A stretch of 64,000 bases of DNA from Caprimulgus europaeus (Eukaryota > Chordata > Aves > Caprimulgiformes > Caprimulgidae), in NCBI GenBank assembly GCA_907165065.1, contig OU015524.1:27884295-27948294 (forward strand). The letters are read 5' to 3'. The notes beneath the pieces are model-generated. The model did not search any database and had not been told where the DNA came from. It was given only the letters and a program-made list of their open reading frames with translations. Of the stretch, positions 38,901 through 51,370 are shown in pieces; positions within the stretch are counted from its first letter, which is position 1; every line of letters starts with the position of its first letter. Made by a program: the position numbers and the translations under genes.

Positions 38901-41278
38901 GTGGACTACAACAGTACACTGCTATGGTTGGTTGGGCTCAGTGGACAAGATAGTGTCCTGACTTTATCTTGTGCTTCACCTATTTTACCACATTACTTGT
39001 GTTCTTATACATTTCAAGTATATCATGTTCACAGACTTATACTACTAATGTAAACTATTTCCTGGTACTAATTATCTCTTGCTTTCAATTTGATAGGATC
39101 AAAGCATTCTAATACAAGTCAAATATTATTTGTGGAAATATGAGGAGAGAGTAATTCTATACTCTATCACAGTAAAAACTGCCTGTAGAAGTTACGTAGA
39201 AAAATCTTGTGTAAAAGAGTCATCTTTGAACATTGGTGATTAATCAGAAGTTATGTAGCTTGGTAGAGAACACGTATGTTGGATAACTGGAGCTTAAGAG
39301 GATGGTTAAACTCTGGAGCAGTTTCTCAGGAATGCAGTGAAATCCTTGTCCTTGGAGGCTGAGTAATTCTAACTTTGCTGGTACTTACTGGTCTGATTTA
39401 ACTCTTAAATTGGCTCTGCTCTAACTGGGAATTTGAAGCAGATAAACAGAAATCTGTCCCAGTCTCAGATATTTTGTGTTGCTGTACTTTCTGAGATGTG
39501 CTCGACATCCGCAGCCTGTGCTCTTAAGTCACAGGCTAGTCTTTTGGCTCAGAGGGTTATAATTTATAAGCTTTTATACCCAGGCCGTGATGATTTTTCA
39601 CTGGTATGTTAAATGACCTCAGTAGGTGACTGCATACTGACATTTCTGTGCTAAAATATGTAGCCAGTATGTTTTGGTGGTGCAGCAAAGGGACCTATAT
39701 GTACTTCTGAAGTTAGACTGTTTCATGCATGTGAGTGGTCAACTGATTGCTTTCCCAGCCAGCCTAATTCTGTGAAAATCCTCATCCTGCCAACAGTTGC
39801 TGTCTTTGATTGCTAGGACTGTATTAATCTACAGAAGAGATCTTTTAGCTCTGAAAATTCTTTATCCCAAAACTATATTCTTTTGTGAAGGGTGTATAAT
39901 TATATAATATTTAATTAACTCCATGAAAGCAGAAAAATCACTTGTACCAGATATGTTTGAAAAATATTTATTGTGGAGAAAGCAAAGCTGATACATTGCA
40001 TTTATTGTCCCATCTGAATCAGTAGGCTGTTTGAAACGTTATTTGCAAAGTAAATTAATTTTTATAAAGCTATCTCAGACATGTAATTCACTACAGTTTT
40101 GTTGTATTTTATCTCTATGTCTGTATGTCAACAGAAAAAGGACTCAAAATAGGTCACTCATCATGTGAAATTAGAATTCCAGCACAGTGCTCACAGGCCT
40201 TTGAGCTAGTTTATATGCAGAGGTGTCTAAGAACCAAGTGTGGGCTATACTTTCTATAGAACTCCAGGATAAACTATGTGCTATGTAGTGTTTATGCATT
40301 TATTACAGTGGTGCATGGAAAGGCTAAATTTATACTAGGAAACTCAACAGGTCCTGCTCGTAGGCTTGAGCACTCTTCTGCAGGTGCCCCATACTGTTTT
40401 AATTGATAGTGTGTTTCCTGGCATGATTTTGATCCATGCCAACTGGCAGTATTCTAGGAAGTACTTGAGCAAGTTCCAAGGAACAGGACAGGCCAGGGGC
40501 AACACCAGACAGACAGTGAGACAGAAGCATGCATTTAGGGTAGGGGAAAGGTTTAGCTATATTTAAGGTGAACTGTGTCCTGCCACTTGCCCCCAGGGCC
40601 TTCAGTGCTCTTGAGGTTCCTTCAGCAGAACAGACAAAATGCTTTGGATTTTGCTCTGTAAAATCACTTTATACTTGAAAACTGTCCAGCATGAACTAAA
40701 TTTTCCTCTTGGTTGTCCTCATCTCCTTTGAGATCAGCTCTGTACTAGAATTGTCTGCCAGCATAGCTGTGTCAGTCTGCATACAAATAGGTGTGATTTC
40801 TAACCAGCACAGTAATCCCAGATGAACTGTGCAATCAAGATATGACTGCCCTGTCAAATTATTATCTAATGCTGTAGCTAGTTTAATTTTATCAAAACAA
40901 GGAACAGCTTTATAAGTTGTGTCCGTAATATGTTTGAGTGTCATGTTTCTGTACCAGCAGCACTGCAGCTCGGGACAGAGCCTTAGGCAGAGCGTGATCC
41001 AAAGGCTAAAGTGATACAACTGGCCTTAAAGGTAGTTTGCAGGTGAAGTGTTACCCACTGTCCACCCCCTGGGAGGTTCTACAAGTCAACATTCATTGCC
41101 CTTGCAAGCTCTCTGTGTAGCTTTTTGCATGCTTATTTCTCCCATACAAGCAGGACCATGTTGTATATTGACTCAATTGCTGGAGTGAAACTGTTTGAAC
41201 TTTGTTCCAATCCAAATGTGAAAATGTTGTAACTGAAAAGATAGTTCTCTTTCTAAATGAAAAGCAGCTGCAGTTATG

Positions 41279-41324
41279 CTTTTTTTCTTTCTCTCTCTCT
41301 TTTTTTTTTTTTTTTTTTTTCCCC
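41279..41324. repeat. Polypyrimidine tract with (CT)n and T20
   Basis: T-rich, then (ct)5, then a run of about 20 T followed by cccc. The minus-strand frame through it is an oligo-Lys/Glu artefact. Confidence 0.92.
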
Positions 41325-43066
41325 AATGTCATGCCAAAAAGGTCTGCAAAGACCTGTGTGGGAGAGGAACTGTAAAGTTTCCCATTTAATCATTAATAGG
41401 AACTGATTTTATTGGTGGCTGATACACTTGCTGAAAACTGGCAGAGCAAATTTATATTTGCACTCTGGACCAAATGCAGGTCTGGGATAAGGAGACTGAA
41501 ATTTCAATGAACATTATAGGAATGGTGCCCACGTATAGAAGTATCTTAACTCAAAACATAGGAGAGAGAGAAATACTTGTGTTGCCCAAACCTTAGAACA
41601 AAGGCAGGGATATCTTACTTAAGACTGGAACTTAAGACTTCTCCCTTGATGAAGTTGATTCATCAAAGCACTCTTCTTTGCCAGATGCCATAACAAATCT
41701 TCCTCATTATCTGTGACATAAAGGACTTAGGAAGGTTAGTGCTGATGAGGTTATTGCACCATCTGATTCTGTGCACCTACTCCAGGGTGCCAGCCACTAG
41801 CCTGTTGATTTTTTGCTTGTAAAAGTGTGTGCTCAGACTGAGGTTTAAAGCTGAAACATTGGTGATCCTGCTGTAGTAATGCCTGGGAGGTAGAAAACAT
41901 GGAAATGTGTATATGACTTGATCATAACATATGTCAAAGATACATTGTTTTTAGAGGTCTATGGGAGGAGGTGCTGTGATTAATGGTTTATTTATCTTTC
42001 TCCACTCATTAAGTCTCATAATCACTAATTATGAGGTTAGTTATTATAGTCTTGCATGTGAATTTTTGTCCCCCTGAAACAACATTCATAGACCAGATAG
42101 ATTTCTGAAACTTTAAGGAAGTTTTGCAGCCTCATGTGAACTGCTTATCTGCATCATACTCTACAGCAGAAGTATTACATGTGTAGCTCATCAGCATTCA
42201 AAAGGAGGTTAGGAAAGAAACTGGGTCTCAGAGAAGAGAAGTTGCTATTCATCAGTCTTGAACTGACAGCAGGTCTGAAAATGCTCCATTGTAAGTTAGT
42301 GCATGCCTTGTTTCAAGCAGCAGCCTTATAGTGAAAGCAAATATTTTACCCGTGAGTAATGTCCTCTGTTCCCTATCTCCTATAAGAGACTCGGTGAGGT
42401 GACACCAGAATAGTCTTTCACAACAGGAAGGTTTTCTTATACTAGGAAAAATCTTTTGCTGCCCCTATGGACAGTTTTCAGACATCATAAAGCACCTAGA
42501 GCACTGTCTGTTGAAACTGCAAGGCAGCCTCCATCGCAACAAGGATAACGGGCTTTGCTTTCCTTGTGGGTGCCTCTCGTTGGATATACGTGTGCTCTGT
42601 CTTCCTGCATGAGGCTGTATCTAAGGAGGTATGTTCAGAAACCTCAGGAGGGACCTCAGAAAGAGATCCACCTGGTCTGAGTCTGCATTGCTACTCCTCC
42701 CATGTGCTCACAGGATGAGTAGATCCACGGTAAACATTAATAGCCTTTCCTTGGAAGGGAGTAGGGGAAGTAAAATGACATGGGCTGGGATGGAGTAGAT
42801 GTAGTTTGGAGGTCCAGGGCTGAGGCAGAGTGTGACAATAGCTGAGACAAGCCAGTCATTTCACTGCTAGCATGTAGTGGGAGGGGGAGGAGGAAGTAAT
42901 GCTAGCATAGCTGCAAGTGCTCATTTGGGGACTTTTTGGCAGGAATAGGAGGAAACACATTTAGGAAAGCAAGATATTCTGTGACAGGCAAGAAGAGTGC
43001 ATTAGTCCATGTCATGAACTGCACATCTCATATTTTTATTTCCCCAGATTCTGGAATATTTCAATC

Positions 43067-43102
43067 TTTTTTTTTTCTTTTTTTCTTTTTCTTTTTTTTT
43101 CT
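43067..43102. repeat. Polypyrimidine tract (T-rich with single C)
   Basis: T runs of 5-10 separated by single C. It gives the oligo-Phe end of a short plus-strand frame, which is not a gene. Confidence 0.9.
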
Positions 43103-43668
43103 GTCTTGCCAATCTTTTGTCTTTAGTATTTTGGATTTGTGAAATGATGGCAGAGAGAGCCAGCTCTGAATGTGCAGTCTGGCTAGACTGCTAGATGAAG
43201 GAGTGGCATAAAATTCAGTAACAGAAACATTGTACTAGAGTTTCTTTTGAGTTTGTTTCAGAGGAAGCATGATCGTGGACAAAGGTCTTGGGGAAGGTGG
43301 GAGACTTCTCTTTTGTTGAGGCTGTCTGCCCTGTATGTGTCTTTTCTCCTCTGGATGACAGCACTATTGAGGTACCTTTGTTTGTCTAGGAGTAAGGGTG
43401 ACAGGATACATTAGAAAGCTATTTCTGTTAATTGTTGAAATTCATTCTTATGGCAGGAAAGTGAAAAGCTACGGGTAATTTTCCTTTCAAATAGACTTTC
43501 TTTAAGGATTGAGTTTCCTCCTTTGAGTTATGGATGAAGAATGGTGCAAAAATAAAGTAAAATATGAAAGTTTCCACATAATTTGCTCCAATTTGCTGCT
43601 TTTGTAATCTGACTGATCAATATTTGTGCAGATCATAGAACTAAACCTTAGATCATCATTATACTTAC

Positions 43669-43690
43669 TATATATATATAATATATATAA
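43669..43690. repeat. (TA)n microsatellite
   Basis: About ten TA units with one phase break (tatatatata followed by atatatata). Confidence 0.9.
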
Positions 43691-44730
43691 AATGCACACT
43701 CCTAAATGCACTCCTATCTACATTGTGATAAAACAGAATACATGTAAACATAAAGTATGCTTCCTGAATTGATCAAAGTAAACAGAACCTAGAGAGATCT
43801 CAAAAGACATGTGCAGGTGAAAATGCGGATGAACTTGGACCTTACTGTACCCACTCTTTTATCCCCCTGCTTTCCTTTGACATAAGCCAAAAATAACATA
43901 ATATTTCAGTGAGTCTGAAAGCAGAAATTTTTGCTGGAGTTATGATTCATTTAGACTCATAGTTAGATGGCAGGAAAGGCTGTCTGTGAGACACCTGCTA
44001 ACTAAATTGGGTTTCTATACTCACATACATATGTTCATACATTCCCTATATAAAGGTGCATTTGTAAATGTGGGTGGAGAGTGTGAATGCACACATGCAC
44101 CTATAATAACTGATGTAATACTTGCTTTGGCAATTTCAAGAGACAGGATAATGGAGTGATACTCTAGGCCTGCTTTTATTCCAAGTTTCTGTTTATTAAA
44201 GTAGATCTATTAGTACAATTTATCTACTGTATAAAAGCACAAGTATTGGGACCTGGGGGAACTGATTGAATGGATCCTTCATTCCTTTTGCTTCACCCTC
44301 AATTAGTAGCCCTAACAGGAACCCAACTCGCAAGGTCCTAAGGGACAATTACACTGCAGGATTGCTGCTAATAGCAGCGCTTGTATTGAGCCAGTGAACA
44401 CAAAGATTATAAGGTTGGTGTATAATGATGTAAAATGCTATCTTGGTTTCCCAAACCAAGATCTCCAGCTGTGCTCTGTTTGCACAGGCTACTAAAAGTG
44501 GCCACAGGAGGAAGAGACCGCTTGGGTTAGAAGAGTAGTCAATATGCACAGACTTATTTTTAAATCAGTCATGTTATTTAAACATTTTACTCATAGGTGA
44601 ACATTCATTTCATTGAGTCAGGTGAAAAATGCCTGTGATGTGTGAGGCACAAGAGAAGGGAAAACAAACCTGAAGACTGGAGAGTACTAACTAGAAGTCA
44701 CTTTCTCTGGCTCACTCTTCGCAGCTGGAT

Positions 44731-44755
44731 TACATTTCCCATAATATACTATGCC
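44731..44755 (+). promoter_or_regulatory. ZNF143/SBS-like motif (degenerate)
   Basis: The sequence tacatttcccataatatact resembles the vertebrate ZNF143 (Staf) binding pattern ACTACATTTCCCAnnATGC. The left half is well kept and an atgcc follows four bases late. Function is unproven; the motif also occurs inside old dispersed repeats. Confidence 0.25.
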
Positions 44756-45534
44756 TGTAGGATTTCCATTGTCCACTACTTATGATTGAGCTAAAGGGAA
44801 GACTGTGGAGGTCACTGGAGGTGAAATCTAGTATGGAACCAGCCCATGGGGGCCAACAGAAAGAGACATCCAATGTATAGTTTTCCATTAATCATTGTGG
44901 CATCTCAGTCAGGGGCAAATTACTGCTGAACTGACCCCAAATAAATTGTTGCTTTTTGACAGCTGAAATATCTTGACTTGGATTCACCTAAAACTGCATA
45001 TGTTGTTAAAGTTTTCCTGATGGACAGTAAAAAATATATTTCCTGTAAATATAAGAGTGTTTAAATGGAAAACTGCCTCAGGTACTGTCACTTGCTACCT
45101 ATTCTATCTATTTTTTTTCTGCATGACATATTTAAATTGCTGGATATTATTTTAATTAATAAAAAGGATATGTAAATAATGCAAAGAAATTACTGAAATA
45201 AGTTAAAGTCATTTTGGTTTTCTTTTTTTAATTTTTAATTTGCCATACCGTTCTAATCATTTTTAGGTCTTTTTCACCATTCTCCCCACATGCTACCAAC
45301 TGTTTGCTTGGGTATATTTTATGCCAATAAAGTCATGAATACTAATACATATACTTACAAAGATATTTTTTTTCCTCCAGATATCCTTTCTATCCTGTCT
45401 GTAGGCCAAACTATGTATCACTTATTTACAATATTAAGCACTTACTAATAGAAATACTTGGAAGATTTAGTGAGGTTGCTCATATGATCAACAGCCATGA
45501 AGAGAGGGAAAAACATTTAGAACTACTCTTTCCT

Positions 45535-45817
45535 GTTTTTTGCTTTGTTTTTGTTCTTTTTTGTTTGTTTTTTTTTTTCCTATTAACTGAAATATAAATG
45601 TAAATCCTGAATGAGGTTGCTTTTTTTCACCTTTGAAGGTGAGGTTGATTCTTAGAGCCAAGGCATGTTGTTTGGTTTTTTTGTTTGTTTTTTTTTAAAT
45701 AGCCCAAGCTGATTAAGCCTTTTGTTTCTCTGTTTTTAAGAAGGTTACAAAATGAAGAATTTCTTCTAATTTTAAAATTGTTTGAGGGTGGTTTTTTGTT
45801 TTTTGTTTTTTTTTTTA
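45535..45817. repeat. Cluster of three G/T-rich tracts
   Basis: G/T-rich tracts at 45535-45578, 45668-45697 and 45788-45817 share the motif gtttgtttttttt or gttttttgttttttg and are all in the same orientation, spaced about 120 bp apart. The intervening sequences are not obviously alike, so this is not a simple higher-order tandem repeat. Confidence 0.8.
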
Positions 45818-46075
45818 AGCTCACCTCTGGCATCAAATATCTGCTTTAAAGAAGTTCAATTGTTATGGTTTGGCAAACCTCAAGCAGGTCTGTCTGGACA
45901 AAATTAGCTTTATTTTAACAAGGAAATGAGCTGAAGTAAGATGAATATAAATAAGTTTGTATATAAAAATAGAGCTATTGTTGGTCTGTGTCTGGATAGT
46001 ACTCTCATTTGGGCACTTAATCTCCCTGGCCAGTTTTTGATGGCTCGTGTATTTGGACAACCCCAGGCTGAAAAA

Positions 46076-46135
46076 GACCTAGACCCCAGGTTCCCACTTT
46101 CCAGGGTGATGCTCCAACCACCAGATTATTACATT
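46076..46135 (-). repeat. Old tRNA-derived SINE-like relic (reverse)
   Basis: The + strand reads gaccccaggttcccactttc followed by cagggtgatgctccaaccac and cagattatt. This closely parallels a segment common in amniote MIR-like repeats (gaacccaggtctcccacatcccaggtgagtgccctaaccactggg, recalled). About 50 bases align with few gaps. The short minus-strand frame at 46079-46312 begins inside it and is not a gene. Confidence 0.45.
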
Positions 46136-48635
46136 ACACATAGCTTGTGGTACCAAATGTCGTTTGAAAGGGTAACCTCTGCTTGAATCTTCGAAAAACA
46201 AGGCCATGTATTTTGTGAAGAGGTGTCCTAGGATGCTGATCTCAAATAAGGAAAGATAACCTCCCTGTAGCAAGGAGTGAAGGGCAGAAATCCTGGTAAA
46301 CACCTGGGGCAATGCCTTGCATTCAGAATTTTCTCTTGGGCAGTTTCAAGTAGCTGCATGCTGAGCACACTTGTCAGTTGTGTCTCCTTGTCTAAAGGCT
46401 GCTTTAGCTTTTATACTGAGGCTCCTAACTCTCATTAGCTGTATAGAAATTTGAGACACCTCCTGCCTCTGGATACCACAGGGAGGTAGGCGGTATGCCA
46501 TTTATTTTAATGGCATCTGTCTCTAAATGACTTTGGAACATGCACTCAACTGATTTATGCTCTTTGCTTCCAAGAAAATCCCAGCCGTGATGAGGCACTT
46601 GCAGGGTCAATCTCATAATTTGACAGCGAGGATATTAACTGGAACAATTTTAACTAGTGTCTTTAATTTTCTATCTCAAAATTATTTCCATACAAAACTT
46701 CTCTTTGATGGAACCTGAAGGTTTCTTTACATTCTATAATGAGCAAGATTTTCACATAGAAGGCAAGAAAGAGGGAAAAAAAAAAAAAAGAAAGATTGTA
46801 TCTTTAAAAATGTACCTGGTGTATTAATAACATGCAAATCAAGGGGCTGATACTAATTTCAGAGCCTTTACAAAAGGCTTCGTGGATTATATCTATTACT
46901 GCCTGTGGCTCTGATTCAACTTTTATAGAAGTCAATAGATGTCCTGGGCTGTTTCCTCCTATAGCTACTTGGATCAGATCCAAGGCAAACAAGAATAGCT
47001 ATGGGGAGATGCTACAAACAGTAAAATTTAAAAGAAGAGAAAAAAAAAAAAAAAAGCAGCATCTGGTGGGCACTTGTGAGAATGCCCTACATGAGTATAG
47101 CATAAACTAGTGGGTTTGTGCCTACAATTTATTTAAAGAATATTATACTTCCTGTGTTTTTAACCCAAAATTCATAGTGTGGAGAATAAGGTTAAGTAGA
47201 TCACACAAAACCTCTTCTTCCCTTCGCTGAGTGGTGATTTGGAAGAGAAGCCTGGTTGGGATGTCATCTTCTGCCTGCCCTGGTGCCACCAAAACCCTGC
47301 TCCCTCTCAGGGAGACTGTCAGGAACAGGGTTCATGGGCTCTGGCCCTGCTGCTGTTGCTCTTCCTTGGGGCATCAGGCAACAAGGAGAGGGGAGAAGGG
47401 AGAAATCAGCCAGTTTCTTTAGGTATGCTCTATGCGAGGGCTTGTCCTGCCCCCTGCACAGGCACACACAAAAGGGCTCAAAAGGGGGTGACCTCCTGAT
47501 CTCCAGCGATGGCCAAAAACAAACGAGAACTAGCTCCGAGGCAGTCCCTCTGTGGGTGCGAAGTGATCCTCCCCCAAATCCTCACTGCGGTTTATTTATA
47601 GACAGCCTTGTTTGTTTGTATTGTTAAGAAGCAATAATTCCTAGATTATTTCTTAAGTGTCTAGAGAATAAAGATCAAATGCTGCCAAGTGTACGCATGA
47701 CAGATAAATGAGAGTATAACACCAGAATCCTCCTTTGTCATGGAAATTGTGTTGATTTCCTGTTAAGAAAATGAAAAGCAGATGTTAAAAAACATAGCTG
47801 GTTGTGTGCATACTCATGCTGCATTAGGAAGGCTTGGAATATAAAATGGTGAATACTCAAGGGAAGGAGAGTGGTTTCAATTTTACTTTTTAAGAGGGGG
47901 GGAGGGGAAGTAAAAATGAAATAGAGCTGCCATTCAGATGTTACTGGTGAAGTAGAATATGTCACCTTCAGCTGGTTGATATGATAAGAAATACTAATGA
48001 GGATCCTTTCTAGATGAGAGCACTCACAGCGATACTGCAACTGTTGAGCTTTTCTATCTTATAGTGTGTACTTTTTGTCATGAACTAGAACTTGAGTGGG
48101 TCAGAGATCCTCCCCCCCACACACACCTTGGATTCTCTCTAGCTGGCAGCCAGTCTTGGCTGTCCCACATCGGGACATCCTCTGCATGGAAAGGCTCCTA
48201 CCAAAGGACAGAAAAACAATTTCTGAGCAGTCTCTGTTCAGACTCCATCCTGTCCCCACCTTCTGTAGGGGTGTTGTGTGTATCCAGGAGAGAGCAAAAG
48301 AACAGAGGAGATTAAGTGATAGGAAGGGTGTTATAAGAAAAGGCAGTGTGAAAATACGTGATTATTTATAACACTGCTTGCTCAAGTAGTTCCATGAAAC
48401 ACACATCTCTCTTCTGCAAGGGTATAAAACTGTGAGATTTACGATATGCCAACTGTGGTGGAAAAGGTCTGATTTTCCTCCCTTCCCCCTTCATTTTTCA
48501 GATGACTCTCCTGATTCTTGGTTGGTCTGCAGTCTTTTTAATGACCTGTTACTGCAGTGTCGCTTCCTGTTTGTACAGTGTGTTGACATGTTGGAAGTTT
48601 GAAAGACTGCCCTGTCTTCCCTGTAACTGATATTA

Positions 48636-48674
48636 AATATACATATATTACACACATATATATGTATGTATACA
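48636..48674. repeat. AT/AC/ATGT microsatellite
   Basis: Interrupted (AT)n with cacaca and atgtatgtata segments; acatatat and atatatgt arms could pair locally. Confidence 0.85.
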
Positions 48675-49695
48675 GGCTCGTAACAGGAAACGGGCTGGGT
48701 TGAGTAGGCTTTGGCTTTAGCCATGGGAGCAATCCTCTGGGTAGGGAGAAGGAGCTCCCCAGAAGTGTCATTGCGTCCAGGGATGAGGGTGATTTGGGGT
48801 GAGCTAGGAGTGACAGCAGGACCAGGAGGGAGGAAGGTCAGCACCATCTCTCGGTGCCGCACCAGTCATTTGGTAGCATCAGTGCTGCTCTGCTTCTGAA
48901 GTGACACCGGCTCTAACTGTGCTGTTCCAGGTTTTACTGTGTGAATTTACCTTGGCCATTGCACTGTGACTACTCCTAGTCTATGTTATGCAAAGGAAAC
49001 GTGTTTCAGGAAGTTGCTGAGGAGTCCCAGGGAAGGCACGCGTGCACGCTCCCTGGAGAGCTTAACTGATATTTCTTCTTAAGCAGTTAAACGCCTTAGG
49101 ACTGAATGTTCCTAAGATCAAGGTGGGGGATGTGAAATACAGTAACATTTTACAATTATAACAATCAATGTTTTCAAGAGTTTTCAGAAGTTGAACTTTT
49201 TTTTTTTTGACAAATTCTCAGGTGTTGTTTTTATGCTTCTTCGAGTGTCCTCTATCTTTGCCCTTTTATTTTTCCATTTGTATTTTTTTTGCTCCTTCTG
49301 TAGCTGACAACTAGTTGCAGGGGTGCATGTATGTATATGCAAGTTTTGTATATAAAAATCTAACATTGACAATCTCTCTGCAGTCTCAGTGAGTTCCAAG
49401 AGCAGAAGATAGACAGCTCACTCTTAACAGCCTTGCTGAAATTGCTTAAATTCATAGGAAGATGGTATGAGCTCAGTATATAGGCTAGAGACAGATTTTA
49501 ATATCACATGTAGCTAACTCTGATACAAAGTACAATTCAAACTTTTTTATTTACCCTGGGAAATCTATCTTTTTCCTCATATACAGATGGATGTGTAACC
49601 TCAGCACGCACTTCCTTTCAATTCTGCTTCTTCTCTTCCTCGCTCGTTGAGTATCTTCAATCCACACAGTAGGGACAGGCAAGCTCCAGCTTCCT

Positions 49696-49719
49696 GGATG
49701 TGACTGAAAGGTCACATCC
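49696..49719. repeat. 9-bp inverted repeat with 6-nt loop
   Basis: ggatgtgac (49696-49704) is followed by tgaaag and then the exact complement gtcacatcc. The stem is mixed sequence, not simple repeat. It is too short alone to be a microRNA precursor and the flanks do not extend the pairing. Confidence 0.85.
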
Positions 49720-50759
49720 TTTTGCAGTTGTGGCTATTCCACTTCTAACCACAGGATTGCAGGGGAGAGCAAGTCTTGAAATGTTCAGGGCCTTATTTTT
49801 TTAGATGAGTAACCAGCAATATTTGTCTGAATCAGCTGATACAAAACTGGATTGGAAAAGAAAATATCTTTGGAGTATGTTTCCTCATTAGTTACACTTG
49901 GAACAGAAATATTTAGTGTTTTCCTTTTGACTTTGTTGTTTCCACATCCATCTTGGGTGCAAATTAGAAAAAGGAAATATATGAAAATGTGTAGGCTATT
50001 ACTTGTGCTATCTGGTGACAGAAGTGAAACTATGTTGATGGCATGTGGACTAAATGATCAAAGCACCCACAATGATTCAGGGAATTAGATTATTTCTTTT
50101 AATTGTAGATAGCATCCAAAGAACCCATTGGTAGCAGTTGCTTCAGAGAAGTAAACTGGAAAGGCTCAGAAATTATTCTCACACCCCAAGTTCTATATGT
50201 CTTTTCACATTAAGTTTAATATACTTTGAGACACAAAGCAGACTCTTTCCCTCTGCTGATGCCCGCTCTTTCTTGTGCCTGTAACTTACCCTAGCATTTT
50301 TGCTCGGAGGACATCCGTTTGGCACACCTTGTAATTCTGAAATTCTTCGAGAGGCGTAATTTTTTTTTTTTTTTTTAATGTTGCTGTTTCATTTCATACA
50401 GACGAAATCACCAACTGCAGCCAGGAGTCTTTTGACACAGGAATAGCAGATAGGTTCCAATGGGTGGGTGGAAGGGTTTGTTAGCAAGGAAGCTCTCTTA
50501 CAGGGAGCTGATGGCTGTTCTGACCTTTCCATAGCTGATTTAACAGTGTATTGAATTGCTGATGCTGAGTAGGGAAAATTAGTAAACTTTATACCCCCCA
50601 AATATGACATTCTACCAGACCTAAACATGATTAAAATATTTTTAACACACACTAAAAACTTGGAGTTTTTTAAAGTCTTGCTGTAAATGTTTACCTATGG
50701 GAAAAATACATGCAGGAGAGAAACATTTTGCTTTTGGTTGAACAAAGTTACTCGGAATA

Positions 50760-50920
50760 TTTTTTTTTTTTTAACATTAAAAATAATCTCAACAAACAAA
50801 CAACACCATCATCCCCAAAAAAACAAACAAAAAAATGCCAAACAAAAAAAAACCCCAACCCAAAACAACAGAAGGAAACTCCCTTTTTCTTTTTTTTTTC
50901 TTTTTTTTTTTTTTTTTCCA
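50760..50920. repeat. Compound low-complexity block: T12, A/C-rich, polypyrimidine
   Basis: A T12 run is followed by about 80 bp of A runs with C (50790-50870) and then a tract of T with single C ending ttttccag (50881-50921). The polypyrimidine end resembles a splice acceptor. It borders the CpG island on its upstream side; a second T-rich block borders it downstream at 51371-51419. Confidence 0.9.
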
Positions 50921-51035
50921 GTAGAAAGACTGTCTTAAAGGATCAAGAAAAACAATGCACCTTTTAGGAGAAGGCTGGGTTAATTCTAATTTTAGACGCC
51001 TTTCCATGAGTTTTAAGCTGCTCTTTCTGTAAAAG

Positions 51036-51300
51036 CGTGTTTTGCCTGTCCCTGCCCAGGGGAGAGGGGGTCCGGTCCCAGGGGACGCGGAACCCGCCTG
51101 CCCCAGCCCCCTGGTGCAAACCGAGTGTCTGTTGGGGTACCAGCCGAAAACCCGGGCGGGTTTGGACTCAAGCAAACTCCTAGTAGCCGCAGGTCGCCGT
51201 TTTCGGAGCCTGCCGCTAAATTCGGTGACAACAAGGTGGCGCTGGCACCCCGAGAGTGGGACTTCTGGCAGCGGGTGAATGCCCATCCTCAGGGATCGCT
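51036..51300. promoter_or_regulatory. Short CpG island
   Basis: Hand counting over 51061-51300 gives 155 G+C in 240 bases (about 65%), 18 CpG, 73 C and 82 G, so observed/expected CpG is about 0.72. This meets the usual minimum definition of a CpG island and stands out in a CpG-poor AT-rich window. It contains a GC-box-like cccgggcggg at 51151-51160 and G runs at 51059-51084. CpG islands in vertebrates usually mark promoters or unmethylated regulatory DNA. No first exon of a known gene is recognised, and direction of transcription cannot be told. Two overlapping frames on opposite strands through it are probably by-products of GC richness. Confidence 0.7.
51226..51244 (+). promoter_or_regulatory. 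CTCF-like binding motif
   Basis: tgacaacaaggtggcgctg aligns to the 19-bp CTCF consensus TGGCCACCAGGGGGCGCTA with the core aggtggcgct intact apart from the tolerated G/T position; about 14 of 19 positions agree by eye. It lies within the CpG island, where CTCF sites are often occupied. The upstream half is weaker than consensus. Confidence 0.5.
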
Positions 51301-51370
51301 TTTAAACAATTTCTATAGGCTGCATCAAGTGGAAAAACAACTTCCCTGCAGCTGTTTTATGTTGTTCGGG

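Larger units (their letters stand above)
34611..46075. other. Noncoding sequence, no gene seen
   Basis: No recognisable coding frame. The interval contains one possible hairpin-type old repeat (35848-35970), homopyrimidine tracts at 41279-41324 and 43067-43102, a G/T tract at 37835-37862, an AT microsatellite at 43669-43690 and a cluster of three G/T tracts at 45535-45817. The remaining sequence is unique AT-rich DNA. Confidence 0.73.
46136..50759. other. Noncoding sequence, no gene seen
   Basis: Open frames reach about 123 codons (for example at 47256-47627 and 48491-48862) but overlap one another in several frames and have no recognisable domains. The stretch 47230-47570 is moderately GC-richer than its surroundings. 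Simple repeats include A14 at 46776-46789, A16 at 47040-47055, an AT/AC microsatellite at 48636-48674 and T17 at 50360-50376. Confidence 0.72.

Noticed and set aside
41640-41668. ttgatgaa/ttcatcaa 8-bp inverted repeat
   Set aside because: Such short inverted repeats are expected by chance in 64 kb.
47256-47627. 123-codon plus-strand frame in moderately GC-rich sequence
   Set aside because: Frames are open in three registers here and the product is low in recognisable features; a chance frame is more likely.
48837-48858. gtcagcaccatctctcggtg and following cc, resembling a REST/NRSF site
   Set aside because: The left half fits but the right half (ggacagcgcc) is badly broken.
50881-50925. Polypyrimidine tract ending in ccag, like a splice acceptor
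   Set aside because: No coding frame of recognised identity follows; T-rich tracts ending in cag recur by chance, for example at 21983-22007.
50789-51286. 165-codon minus-strand frame across the CpG island
   Set aside because: Its length comes from GC-rich sequence with few stops plus a poly-lysine run from the polypyrimidine tract; the opposite strand is open too, and the product is not recognisable.
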